Assembly: GCA_013397935.1 (NCBI GenBank) | Contig: VZRN01006818.1 | Coordinates: forward strand, 1,861,615-1,925,614 | Reading direction: 5' to 3' | Length of the DNA: 64,000 nt | From: Dasyornis broadbenti | Taxonomy: Eukaryota; Chordata; Aves; Passeriformes; Dasyornithidae | Shown here: positions 9,540 through 22,844 of the stretch, one piece after another | Layout: each line of letters starts with the position of its first letter | Position numbering within the stretch: the first letter of the stretch is position 1 | Made by a program: the position numbers and the translations under genes | Notes under the pieces: generated by a model | The model's database searches: none | The model's input: the letters and a program-made list of their open reading frames with translations, nothing else | What the model was told of the DNA's origin: nothing

Positions 9540-12177
9540 GTTGAATGGGTGCTGCTTGTTGTGTCATGCGTAATGAAGGCCCTTGTAGGAATGGGTGTCT
9601 CTGCTGCAGGAAACAATGTGCTATGGGTTGCTCTGTTTAAATTTCCCTTTGAAGCAGAAGTTTATTTGCACTTTTTTTTTTTGTAAAATCACTGGCTTGA
9701 GTGAGGGATTTCACATCCTAGATTTTAAGAAGCTTGGAAATGCTGTCTGATTTCTTTGTCCAAAATATCGTCTCTTAAATTTTATTTTCCTCATTATTGG
9801 CAAAAACTGTGTAGTTAAACAGTAATTAAATTGAAAATATTTTATTAAATGCCATTCCTAATTTTAAAAGAAGATATCTAAAAGGATTTTTACCTTTTGA
9901 TTGTTATTAAATCATAGGACTTAAAAATATTTTCCAAAATCCATAGTAGTATACTACAGTTATACTCCATGTGTTTATTTTCACATTTTTATTATAAATC
10001 AAATATGTTATACTGAAAATTATGTTTAAAAAGTGTGCAGAATTTAAAACTCAATTCTTTCATTCCTCTGAGAGCATATTCCTTAGTTACATGACATTTC
10101 TCTACATAACTAAATGGAAACATGCAATTTAATGCCCAGATGCAGCTGCACTTTTCATGTAAGGTCCAGGTTTGTCCATTAGGTCTGGGAAAGGTGCCAT
10201 AAGACCCCATCTCCATAAATTGATTATAAAATGAAAACCTTGAACCTAAGTATTTTGTGTTTCACTTAAACAGCAACAGTCTTTAATGTCAGTGCAATAA
10301 TGTTAGTGTACAGGGTTATGTTGTACTGAGTTAATTTCGAACGTGACTAGGAATTTTTTTGACACCCAAATAAAAAAGATACAGTCCTGGCTGATCCGTG
10401 TTTGAAGCTTCAAAAATGAGCCAGCTTGGGTGTTTGTGCTACACTCAAAACTGCTTCATAAGGGTACAGAATGTTACAAGCAGTTTTTCCCACACGTGGA
10501 CTTAGCAAGCATATGGAGGTGATGTTTTAAAGATTTTTTTTTTTTTGTGATAAGACATCAGTTTTCAAGCTGATGGATTTTTCTAAAGCTTATTAGACTT
10601 TATTTGAACTAAATCTGAGTCCAATTTTTTGCAGCATTTACGTTCCATTTCCCCCACATATGCACAAAACTCCCATTAACCTTGATAGGAGCTGCAAACA
10701 CATATTGAGGAAGAGAGAGAATAACCCACATTGTGTCAGCTTGACCTCAGTTTCCTGTTATATTTGCTGCTGAGCCAGATTTAAAATCCTAAAAATACAG
10801 GGTAAGCAAATTTCCTTAGCCTTCATTATGCTCCTTTTGATGTGTGCTCATATTGCTGGTGTCTACCTTAAAATGGGGGCACTCAGTCTTCTGGCCATTT
10901 TGCTCCCACTCTGAAAAGGAGATCTCCAGGTTGTTCAGCTAGAAACACACACAGCCCATGGGAGGTTTTGCTGTTCTGTACCTGTTTGCAAAGCACTGCA
11001 TTAGCTGTTTTGTCAAGTTGTTTTTCTGTCTTAATCCATAGTCAGATTTTGCAATAAAAAGATAACACTACTACTTATTCCCATCCTTTAGATCCCTGTG
11101 TGACCATTAAAAGACCAAGTTGCACTGACTGACTACTTTATAGAGATACATAGAGAAATATTTTTATATAATAAGCCCAAATTCATCTGCTAACAGAAGA
11201 ATAATATACAATCACATATCTCACATATTTTAAGAGTAATCTAAATTCCCCAGATGCTTAAAAATTAACATAGGCTTGCTTTGCCTTTGGTTTGTTTTTT
11301 TGTGTGGTGTATTTAGGGGGTTGCACGTAAATGGCATAGCGTGTATCAAATAAAACATGGGAAGGAGATGTAGAACCAACATCTGCTGAAATGCCACAGT
11401 GCCCTGTGACTTTGGCTTCTGAATATACAGAAAACACCCCAAGTTCTCATGAGTTTTTTATAACATAACACTTTGAACTAGTACTTTTCCCACCATCCAG
11501 TTCTGTGTGAATTGCAGTCCTGTAACCATACCACCATGCCATGTGTCCACCAAGTCTGGAATGGTGTGAACCTTGGCCACCTTCTTGGCAAATTCCATGT
11601 GGAATGAGATTTCTTAACTTTCTGGAACCCATGCTCAGAGTAAGGGAGCAAAGTGCTGTCAGAGCAATAAACTGGGCTTTCAAACAAAGTTATAAATGCT
11701 ACGCAGTTAAATATTTGCAGGACAAGGACATAAATGAAAGTATTGTTTCAATTTCTATGCTTGGAATGGTACCTCTATCCTTCCTGTATGGAACAAAGTA
11801 ACACAATGGAATATATAATTTATATTTAATATACAATTATACATCAGAAAGAAGTGATTTTTTTCTCTCCCACCCCCCCTAAAATTAATTAAATACTATT
11901 GGGAGGTATCCTAGAATAGAGATGACCAGTCCCTTCTTTGAATCAGTATTTTGTAAGCAGTTGTGAGTTTCACTTGTGCTGGTGAAGTGTTTTCACTTGT
12001 TCTTCTTCTGTTTGTATATTAGCACCTGGAGTGCAGATCTGTTCTTTCAAATTGTATTTTTAAAATATTTTTTTTGTCTGAAGTTAGGACTAAACGTTTC
12101 AATGTGTGCAAACCTAGTGCACTGCTTGCCCGTAACATATAGACAAGATGGCAAGTCCGAGTCAGGAGCAGGCGCTC

Positions 12178-12191
12178 CCAGTAGATGGCGC
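12178..12191 (+). promoter_or_regulatory. CTCF-type binding motif
   Basis: CCAGTAGATGGCGC matches the 14-base CTCF core consensus CCASYAGRKGGCRS at every position. It lies in a small GC-richer pocket (about 12160-12220) within otherwise AT-rich intron, 2.6 kb after the B exon. The core match is seen in the sequence. Occupancy and any insulator or loop-anchor role are inferred. The motif reads on the + strand, the direction in which MSRB3 is transcribed. Confidence 0.6.
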
Positions 12192-15100
12192 TAGGCATTT
12201 GCTGTTCTGCACAGCCAGGGCGATATGAAAAGCTTCCCGTCTAGGAGTCATTCATACAGAAAGTACTACCCCGAGACCTTAGGAACATTTGCAAGTATTT
12301 TAAGAAAAGTATGAGCGCTGGGAAAAAAGCACAATCTTTGCCCATATGCAAACTACTATCTCATTGGTTCAAGGTTTCTTCATTGCCAGTAATGACTACA
12401 GCTCTGTTGTGTCTGTCATGTGACACAGAAGTGTTGCTCCTTGAGCCTGCTTTATTACAGTTGAATACTCCGAATTTCTTTGGAAATGTAGGATGCACTC
12501 AGCACCTGCCTGGATTTAATTCACAGAAATGAAGTCTTTGAAAAAAAAACACTTCAAAATCGCAACAATCCCCACCAAACTTCTAGCTAAAAACTACTGC
12601 ATTTGCTTTATGCATACCAAGGAGCAACTGATACAAGTCATGATTATGCAGATTCCATGTACATATGTTTTCTGAAGCAGACCACCAAGCTATAAAGTAA
12701 AAAGATAGCTTATATTGCTTTACTGTGTCTTTTAATTATTATGGGTTCTTATTTCTTAAAAGGACCCTTTATTTCTTTAACACTTTGAATGTTGTGCTGC
12801 TTACATCACATTCTTTGCATGTGATAATTTGGCTTTTCTTCTCCTGTAGATCAAAGAAAATTATGGTGCTTGTAAAATTAAGTAATGATGAAGAAATTAC
12901 AGGGGTAGACTTAGGGCTGGGGGTTTTTTTCTGTATAATGAAGTCCTAGGTAATATTAAACTGTTGTATAGTGTTTAATTACTAAAATAACTACTAGCAG
13001 GAAACCATACTTTTCTAGGATTAGTTTAAACTACAATGCATCTGTATGAAGATGGTGCTGGGCATATGGTGTAAGTCTTTATTAAGTAAATATCTATAGT
13101 ATAGTTTCTCATTGTTTTATTAAATCTTTGTTAATTCTAAGTTTCAATAAAATGTCTTCTCATAAAATTGAAATAACTAATAGTGAACCAAAAATCACTG
13201 GGTACAAAAATTGGATTTTTAGCAGTAATCTGTTAACATAAAGGATTACTTTTAGGAGCATTTCTTGAAAACCTTTGCATACATGAATTATTTGTATGCA
13301 TTTGTTCCTCTGAACTGTCAAACTGCTCGTGTCAATTAAATTATCTGTGTGCATACTGTTTGCCAGATATGGCTTTAACAACAGAAAGTCTAGAAAAGAC
13401 CTTCATCTTATGGGGTCAAAGTATGGTAGTTGCTGTCAAACTTCATGTGACTTGAGTATAACTAAACATTTCATGTTGTCTGTTTCTATGTTCAGACATA
13501 TAATTTCTATAATGTATGTTATAACTTTCCCATAGTTTTCCGTACTGTGTATCACCAGAGATGTACTACTACAGATGTCTGTTCACATGGTCCAAAAGAA
13601 AATAAAAGTAAGACTGATATTCTATAGCATAAACCACCCATACGGCTGCCCATAAATGCCTGTCAGTGTTTTCATTATAAATTTGTATTTTCTGAGGTTT
13701 ATATCTTGAACATAAAAATTTGCTCTGGGTTTAAGTATGCAATACAAAGTGTCAGATGAATGTACTTGTTCCTCAGAACTAGCTGGGGAACAAAAATTAA
13801 AACTCTTTTGTATCCAGCTAAATTTTAAAAACATGCAAATATCAATTTGGATCAAAAATAGATTTTTAAACTTAAAACAGTCTTACAAATACCTAGTTTA
13901 CTGCCTCCCAGCAGTTATGAGGAAGATGCTTGAAAAGAGTCTGGAAAATATGCACTATGTGATCACAATAGTAAATAGCATGTGAAACCATTCATGTGTC
14001 ATTATTATATAAATGTCTGTGTATATGTTTGGCGTTTAGTCGTATGATAGTAGAACACTGTATTATCGTAATAGAGTATAACATTATCATATTTTTGGAA
14101 TGGCTTTAAAATGGGTTTTAAAAATTACACATAACTGTCTTAATGGCAGTATATTGGATGTTGTACTGTATTTACAAATGTTTCTTTTGTGCAATAGTAT
14201 TCCGTTTAGAATGCCTTATTTAATGCAGTTTAAGATGAAATTTATTAGTAGATATCTCATTGGGAGTAACACTCTAAGAGTGCCTGATACTTGCCAAACT
14301 TGGGATCATAAAGAAGACTAGAAACCTTTGTTTTATACCCTAGAGTTTGTACTCTGCTTTTTCGCTCTTCTTAAGTCTTTGTTCTGGTGGAGTTTTGTAG
14401 TCTCCCTCATCTGCTCAGGAGACAGATGGTGCTCATCCCTGCCTCACCTGGGTGGAGGCTCCTCAGTGATTCTTGCACTGAGAAGCCCTGGGATGATGAG
14501 ACATTTCTGGTGCTCCCAGATCATGCACAGAGACAGACCCTAAATGTGCTCCCTGATGGATCTTTTAAGGTTGTTTTCATTCCCTTCCTGCTCCCATAAA
14601 GGATCTACCACAAACCATTTCCACCCTTCTTGCAGGAATGTTTTAATTCTGGGAGCTCATAAATTTCCTGTGTTCCATTACTGAGCCTTCTGCAGCTTAG
14701 GCTTAGTGTATTTTCTGCTTAGGTGAGTATGGAAAAGATGAAGTTTCAGCACGCTGTTTCTGGATTTTAAAGTTTCTCGTGAAAAGTTACTTTTTTTAGT
14801 TATGGGAGTGTCTAACAGGAGGACTGAGAAGTCTTTTAAAGAGTGCCCTCACTTTTTTTCCTTCAATTAAAAGCAACTCCTGCCTTTGTCTTTTGTCTGA
14901 GGAGTATGTGATGAAGGTTTCAGAGAAGAATATGATGTAAAGGATAGATGACAGCACACAGAAAGGACGGAGATTTTCTATATTGCTAAGCGGAGGGAGG
15001 ACAAACAAGAAAATGTGCAAGAAGCAAATGTGAACCCTAAAGTCAATAAGAGTATGATCTGGGGGTAAATGAGTAGAGAGGAGCTGTGTGCCAGAAAATG

Positions 15101-17035
15101 CTAAGAAGGGGAAATTGTTTGTTCTTAGTTACAAGCTAAACATGTATCTCAGTTTGTGATTTCCTTCAAAAGAAGCTGTATTGGGAAGGGATACATGGCC
15201 AGGGTATGAAGGTGCCCTCTGCTCTGTCTGGAGAAGAGGTTCTTGTGGGACAGTAGGTGCTGGCGGCCCAGGTCTAGTGCTGGCAACATTGCGCACCATG
15301 GATAAGAGCTCCCTGTTCAATGATTTGGCCCAGGTCAGGGAGTCCTGAGAAGAGCAGAGCAGGGAAAAGCTTGACTGAATTCTCTTAAAGCCCTTTTACA
15401 GGGCTTGACCCCATCTTCTTGACCATAAGGCATGGCTGAATTTTAACGAAATATAAGGAATTCCAGAAGGCACATCAGGGAATGAAGTTGACAGTTACAG
15501 TTTTGACCATTTCTCTACCTTCAGTCCTGAAGCAGGTTGAGAGGAAAGGGGGCTACAGTGTTTTCTGGTGGTCATAGCAGACATGAACTGGAGCACAGAG
15601 TGTCCCAGCAGTTCCTGTCTTCATGCTGGGTACGTCTCTCAGTGCTTGGAGAAGTGGGATGAAACGCCATAGAGCAGGCGATGCCTGCTTGTGTCTTTGC
15701 AAAAGGGTCCCTTACCCTCCACAGTTGGAGACAGATCAAGTTTTGCAGGGCTTAGATCTGGGCTGTTGTGGAGATTTGGAGGAGAAGAAAGACTTTCCCC
15801 CAGCCCTCTCCTTTCCTTCACCCCCATCCCAAGTACAGATTGCGGCACCTTGAGTCTTGAAATCCGGTGCTCTTTTCACAGGCCACACATCACTATTGTG
15901 GAGGAAGCAGAAGGAGGATTTAGCAATAGCCTGAATGCCAAAATAAGCTACACACCACTGCTGGCAAATGCTGACTTTTTAATTGTTTCTGCTGCAGGGT
16001 TAAACCTTTATTAAAGCTGTGTGAATAAACTTATTTTGATGGCTTACTGAAATATTTCAAATGTAAAAGGTGGCGTAAAGCACTCTTATTAATTTCATTT
16101 TAATTCCACTGTTAATAAAATGCCTTGCCATATATTGTGCACCCTTTTATTGATCCTGACAGAAATCTACTGACCAGATAAAAAGTGCTCAGTGTCTCTG
16201 TCTTTCTTATTTTTAATTTAAACAAATATAGTGCCTGTGAAAGGTGCTAGGATAATATCAGCAAAACAAAAGTCTCTTTATCTCTTAGGGGGAGAGGAAG
16301 AGAAATCCATCATTATAAATATTCCCCCCTTCACTGCTGTACCAATAGATCTTGATCTTGTCTTGCCTGGTTTGCATCCAAGAGTAAGGCAAATAGGTCA
16401 GCTGCCCTGTGCACTCTGTCTTTGGCCATCTCAGCAGAAACGATAACAAATGTGGCAGTTCATAACATAATGAGCTTTTGCTCCACTTAATTGAAAGTTC
16501 TTCTATTCACCAACCTCTGCTGAGCAGCCACATGCTGTTGTCGCTGCAGTACTAGTGAAGATGACAGCTCAAAAAGCTCCAGAGGAAGCTGCCTTCATCT
16601 CCACCAGCTAGTGCAGGTTGGTGGTGGACTCCTCAGTTGTTATAATTTGGAAAGGTTGTGAGACTAAAATTGTGTCTGGTTGTGACATTTATTTCATTAA
16701 TGTCAGATAAGGAAGCAAAGTAGACATGCCTGGAAAGGACAAAAGGAGCTGGTTTTCTTTCCCCCTTTCCCACTATGCAAAACACTTTAGTCTTTTGTTA
16801 AATGTTTTTTACATTCACAGGGAGCAGAGGCAGCTACAGATTTCTTTTCCAGGGAATGCCTCTTTGGCTTGCATGGCTGCCTTAGCCATGTAACTTGCCA
16901 CAAGCATGTTTGCAGACCTGTGGAAACAACAGATGCTGCCTATATGGGACTGTTGGCATCCCAGTACCACTTTCTGTGGAAGGAAAACAAGTGCATAGAG
17001 GAGATGCAGCAGTAGGCAGTTTGGGCATTTTTTTA

Positions 17036-17111
17036 GGTTGTTGTTTTTTGTTTTGTTGTGGTGTTTGGTTTTTTTTGGGTTTTTTTGTTTGTTTTTTTTT
17101 TTTTTTTTTTG
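17036..17111. repeat. T/G-rich low-complexity tract
   Basis: A T-rich run with interspersed G, ending in 19 consecutive T at 17092-17110. Possibly the tail of a decayed retroelement in reverse orientation, but no element body is recognisable beside it. Confidence 0.8.
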
Positions 17112-18999
17112 TGCTTGAGAAATTTGCTCTCTTATGGAAGATTTCTGATGGCGATTTAAAAAATATGCATTTGTATTAAACAAGAGCTGTGCTGATGACC
17201 AGGTGGAAAAAATAAAAGTGACAGCTCTGTTACTTGATTGTATGGGAAGTTTGCAAATTTGCAAAGAAGGGGCTTGCCCTCCCCTTGTGGCCATCTGACC
17301 CTCCTGGGTGTTAAGTAAATAATTTTTTTTAAAGACAGTTAGTTTCTGGGTGGTGTTCTTTTAAGATAGACCCTGGCATTTGACCCAAAATTCAAACTGC
17401 TGTCCTGGTACCTGGCTTTTGGATTTTCAACGCACAATATAGTGGAAATGGTCTTTGCTCCATTACTTCTAATGCTTGCATGAAACTGCAAATGGTATTT
17501 CAACAGCGGGTGGGAGTTAGCTACCTACAGCAAGAAAGCAAAAGAGCCACAGATCTGTTTTTCAATGTGTAAAACATTTACAGGGGTGTTTTAATGATGA
17601 AGTTTGAATTTTACTTAAACCTGACCTCCCAACATTTCAGAGTTTCTTTTACAACATCTATCCTAGTCACCAGCAGGCTAAGGTAATTTGAAATGGCTTG
17701 TGAGGGGATTATAAAAAGAACTATCATGTCAGATACAGGTTTTATAAAACTGTGTTTTCCAAATACAGTCCAATAGAACTGTTTGCAATATAACCATTTT
17801 CAAGAGTTGTTATTTTTTAAACTAGATGAGCAGTTGCTGGTTCGTTTGCAGTGAGGGAACACTGTAGCATTGTCCCAAGGCTGAAGACTAGAGGCTGCAG
17901 AAAACAAATTAAACAGAAATGAGACAGTTGTGAATTTGGCTTTTCTTAATCAGACAGTGATGGAAAACTGTCAACAAGAGGCATGAACTGTGTAAATGAA
18001 GTTTGAAGTTATAAGAAATGAGAGATTTCACTTTTTATAATACTAAGTGTTAGCAACAGCATACATAAGGATATTTATTTAAAGAAATGTATGCAAATAT
18101 TTTTTAACTTTGTGGAATTCCTCTTAATATCACTTTGAGGTAATGTACGATTGATCTACCAAGGTCTGACCCACTCATGAGGGGATAGACTTTGGGAAGC
18201 AGAGAGATGTATACTTAGAGCCAGATCCTGTAATCTGAAGTACATTCATAGATCCTTAAATAGCTATGCATATTCCCAAGGGTCTGTGTACAACAGTCAT
18301 ACTGCAGCATTGGGGCTGGGGTGGTATGTGAAAAAGAAAATGTGCAGGAAGGTCCCTAAAAAACTGCTTGGGTGTATTAAAAGAAGTAGTACTGAAAACT
18401 AGAAGCCCAATTTATTACATGTCTGTGCTCTGCTGGAACATTTGATCTTGCTGTATTTAGTTCAGGAAGTCTAAGTGGTATGTGCTCAGTGCATGACTGT
18501 AATGTCCATTAATACTAGTGGAGACTTTTTGATATAGGAAAGCCATCAGGCAAAATGCCACCATATTTCAGGGCACGTCAGACACTAATCACCACCCTCT
18601 GGCATGTTGGAACAGGTGAGGAGCTGAGTGGTGAGGAGTAGTGGTCTGCTAACTTGTGTCCATCTGTCTGAACATATCTTGTTGCTAGTTTTCGTGTGAT
18701 TGCTTATAGGGAACGAATGTTATGAACCACAGATTTGAAAAGGTCAGTTGAAACTTATGTGTGAGGTGAGATGCTTAATGTCTTCATTATCAGGTCAACA
18801 CTCAGAAAATACTTTCTGTTCACTTAATTTGTACAGCGGACTTAGAGCTAAACTCTGAAATGCCCATAGTCTGCAGATGAATAGTAAATGGCAGCATGCA
18901 TTGCCTTGCTTTTCAGAAAAAAAACTATTCCTGAACACAAGAGTACCATGAAGGCTCCAAAAAAGGGTTCTCTTGATGTTTGTTTCACCCTCCTCAGCC

Positions 19000-19017
19000 T
19001 TTTTTTTTTTTTTTTTT
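19000..19017. repeat. Poly-T run
   Basis: Eighteen consecutive T between agcc and catg. There is no recognisable element beside it. Listed as a simple repeat. Confidence 0.8.
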
Positions 19018-20346
19018 CATGTTTATGCATAAAGATTTGTGAGCCTGGCCTTTTCCTCACAAAGCCTTCCATCCTGCTCCAGGATCATAAGTGCCTTTAG
19101 TGCTGCTGTAACTGATGGCAGAGGGCTGAAGGCAAGTGCCTATTGGTGACAGCTGCCTGCACACTGCTCTTCTTAAGAGCGCCAGCCCCAACGAAGGCAC
19201 CATGGGGTGCTGATTAGAGAGATTTAATCTGGTCTTCAATCCTGCCGTGGAATGTAAAGGGAATTTTGTCTGCCTTTGCAGGCCAGTGTTCACCTCTTCT
19301 AACAGCTGCATCTAACTGGAGTTCAGAACATAGCTGTACTGGGCTTTTCTAGAAGTCGTTGCTGAGAACACCACCTCCAAAGAACAAGATTACTAATATA
19401 GATCCTATGAATCCAGGCTCTCTTATTCTCATGCTGTATTTAATTTAGTCTCACCTTTAACGTAACCATACGAGGGCTGGACCATACAAAATTCTGTTTG
19501 TAGAACTGATGACTTTTTTTCTCATTTGCCTCAAACTGTGTAATTTGCCAATGAACTGTGAACCTGCCTTTGTGGCTGAGTTGCCTGAAGCATTTTGTTG
19601 CCTGTATGGAAACCTTTCCACAGCCCAAACTTCATCCCATCCATGGAGAACCAGACTGAGGAAGGTGTCTGTTTATTCTGTGGTTTAATAATGAGTTTGA
19701 TAAGAGCTCCATTACTAGTGGCATTTTTTCTCATATTGGGCATATCTGTGTAGCTTTAGGTTGTCCCCTCCCAAGAGACAAACAGTTGGCTTGACTGTGA
19801 CAGTCATCTCATGTCATAAAGGAACAGTTGCAAAACCAGAAGCAGCCATTCTTTTACTGTAAGTTGAGCACTTTTGTTCCTCTTGCATGTAGTTTTTTTC
19901 CTGACCAAAGGAATGTATTCCTAGAATCTCATCCAGTAGTTTCTAGGATTCATTGCATTTTTACAGAAGCTTGTAGGCTATCCCTGTTTCGGATAACATA
20001 CCCTTACATTCTCTGCAGTCAGGGATGAGTCTTGCTTTACCTCCTTGGCTCTTTGGCAACAGAGGAATAGCATGATCCATTTACTGAGCTATTTGTTTGT
20101 TACTAGCAGTTAAATAGTAAGTGCAATTAATTGAATAGGGACATTCTTGAATGCCGAGGGCTGGACCAAGATATTTCCTTTAGAATTTGTAGTGCAACTT
20201 TTTGTTAATCAATACTCAGATTACAAACTTGAAGAATCCTTTATTGGGGTCAGTTGCACTTTACTTCTGTGTAGTTTGGCAAAATTCCCCTGTAGACATA
20301 AATAACTGTTTGTATTATAAAACATACAGTTAATTATTAAAAATAA

Positions 20347-20364
20347 GGGGGGGGGCGGGGGGGG
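20347..20364 (+). repeat. G-run, G-quadruplex candidate
   Basis: Nine G, one C and eight G in succession within AT-rich intron. The run can in principle supply four G-triplets separated by single-base loops, so it meets the usual quadruplex pattern on the + strand and therefore in the MSRB3 pre-mRNA. The exact run length may carry sequencing error. Confidence 0.6.
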
Positions 20365-22735
20365 CAAAAGATCTTTTTTTAACATGGTTCCTGGTTCTGA
20401 TATATGTTGTGGATCATGTGTGATCTAAAAATTTTCTTTTACATATATAGAACCCATGGATTGGAGAACATTCAATTTGTAAAAGAGATGAACAATTATT
20501 TAAGGAGAGTAAAGGGGGAATACTGACAATTTTTTGAGACACTCAGTATTTTCTATTTTTTCAAAATGAAGTTATGCTTAGTTTGCTTTTTTTGCAGCAA
20601 TTAAAGAGCAAATGGATTATTTTTTTTTTAAATTGTAGGTAGATATTTGAAAAAGTGAAGAGATGTTGGTTTTAAAGATTTTTTTGTTTTTCTCTAGACT
20701 ACTTTTTAAAACTGAAATTATAGATAAAAGACTGTCTCTCAGTTTCTTTCTGAGCTGCGTAATGCAAGATAACAATAGCTATTTATATAATGCACATGCT
20801 TCCTTTCCCTGTTAGCTATGCTTTGAAAGACTTATTAGTCCTAGAGTCCTGCACGTTTGGAGAATAAAAACCTCCAAAGTTTGACATCTTTAAATAAGCA
20901 ACCAAATGTTATAAAGAACAAACCTCACTTACAGTTAGGAAACAATATTTACATTTAAGGTTGAAAAGCCAGGATGTAGGAAAATTTTGCTAATTTGGAA
21001 GGTGACCTTTAAGTGCACCAAAACCAAATAATTTGTAAGCTATGGCACAGGGCACATTCCTGCAAAATTTGTGTGAATACTGCTTTAGTGGTTCTTGAAA
21101 GACAAACAAAGAGACCTGGAATGAAATCTTTATCCCTCTCCCAAATAAGACTGAAGCTAACAAAGGCATACAGCAGTGCTCTTTCAAAGCTTGCCATTAA
21201 AACGAAGGCTCTGCAGCAAAGCTAATGAGATGGGTCAGAGTGGAAAACAATCTGTTTTTAAGAATGTTTAGATCAAAAGTAATTTCTAATCTATGAAATA
21301 AAGTTGCTTTTCAGTACTTTTCTTTCACTAGTAAAACTTTTTATGTTTGCACTATTTACTTCAATCAGATGTTTTCATTTTTACTTTTGTCTTCCTGAAA
21401 ATACTTCCTAGGGTTAGTCGGTAGTGACCAACAGCATTATTCTTTTTCTCTCTCCCTTATTCACCCACCCCCACACATTAAAAAATTGAGAAAAGAGGGG
21501 GAGGAAGAAAGAAACATCTTTTCTTAAATGATTTGCAAGCATCTGTGCTTTAAGCTACTTTTTATGAACACTCCTTAGTAATGACTCAAGGTAAAAAAGC
21601 AGAAAAGCATCCCATGTTAGGAAATTGCAATCCAATACCATGTAATTTAAACCTGCCATTGCCTCTCCTGTACTAAATGACATACAGATGGGTAGCTCTG
21701 TTGCCTCTACTTTCGGAACACAACTGGTCTTTTTATGAGTGTATATACATTACTAGCAAAAAATATTTTTGTCGGGACTGTTTATTTCTGAATATACCAT
21801 ATTTTAATTACTGTTATAAATAGAGTGCTTTTTCCCTGCTATACTTTGTCAGCTAATTTTTGCCAATGATTATCAAAGTTACCTGAATATTTTGCAATTT
21901 ATGTTACTACTTTGGGAGTTTTCATTTCCAAAACCAACCTTATTGTTGTTTTTTTCTTTCCTGATGTGAATTTTTGCACTATACAAATGTGATTTTTTAC
22001 AGTAATCCTTATGTACTCCTTGGATTTTCTGTGCAAACTAATCAAAGCGTTAAGATTAGATTTTCAAAGGAGGGTAATTTCAATAGCAACCCTAAATTTT
22101 ACAACAAATTTATTGTTGAACCTTGTACAGCTTTGTATATAAAGAAATTACTTACTCCTAAGGACTTCTATTCTAGTGCTTCAACAGTGAAAAATTAAAA
22201 TGGCTACTGTTATAAAGAACGAGGATGCAACTAGAAGTTAAATCAACCTTACTGTAATTCTGAATGTTAGAGTTGTTTTTCAGCTACTTTAAAGGGTACT
22301 GAAATTGCTAGATGTCGTGGCTCAACATCATATGCCCATTACCGTAAGTCTCCAATATAGATGTCTTGTAAAGAATGTTTCAGCTGTAGTTGGGGCTTTT
22401 GCAGATTTTTTTTTTTTTTAATGGTCAGGAAAATGGTACTTTCTTGTTAATGATTGTATGTGCAACAGTTTAATGTATAACACACCAAAGGGCTTTGGCT
22501 GTAGCACATCGTCACTGCTCCAGTGGAATCACCTGGCTCTCTATAAAGATTCTTTTTTAAACTTGGATTTGAAGAAATAATCAGCTGCAGTTCAGCTGAG
22601 CCATTCTTTGTGCATTAGGGACCGGTCTGGTCATTGACAAGTGAATGCAGAAGCTATGCTGTGGCTGTCTGCCAAAGCAATTATTCAGGATTTAAGCTAA
22701 AAAGGCTCCTTCTCCCATATCCTCTCCTTTTGCAG

Positions 22736-22844
22736 GGTCATGTAGGGATAAAAAGGACTGTAAGGTGGTCTTTTCCCAGGAGGAGCTGAGGAAGCGGCTG
22801 ACACCCTTGCAGTACCATGTCACTCAGGAGAAAGGGACTGAAAG
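22736..22844 (+). CDS. MSRB3: MSRB3 first common coding exon
   Basis: 109 bases encoding the start of the conserved MsrB region. The first two bases complete the Gly codon from the previous exon, followed by SCRDKKDCKVVFSQEELRKR and a segment containing LTPLQYHVTQEKGTE, plus two bases of a Ser codon. The LTPLQYHVTQ motif is the MsrB family signature near the domain start. The acceptor follows a good pyrimidine tract (cctctccttttgcag) and the donor is gtaagg. Compared with human from memory there are only conservative changes (Asn to Asp, Gln to Glu). It is shared by the ER and mitochondrial isoforms. Phase 1 in, phase 2 out, so skipping it would shift the frame. Confidence 0.98.

Larger units (their letters stand above)
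9540..22735 (+). other. MSRB3: MSRB3 intron between the B exon and the first common exon
   Basis: A 13.2 kb intron, gt at 9540 to ag at 22735, of phase 1. It is AT-rich and has no other exon I can recognise. It contains a CTCF-type motif (12178-12191), two long T-runs (17036-17111 and 19000-19017) and a G-run (20347-20364). I recognise no CR1 copy here, which makes it poorer in repeats than the flanks. The many short open frames have no family resemblance. Confidence 0.9.

Noticed and set aside
16815..17294. 159-codon minus-strand frame with a Lys/Asn-rich middle
   Set aside because: The Lys-rich part is the complement of the T/G-rich low-complexity tract, and the rest has no family resemblance.
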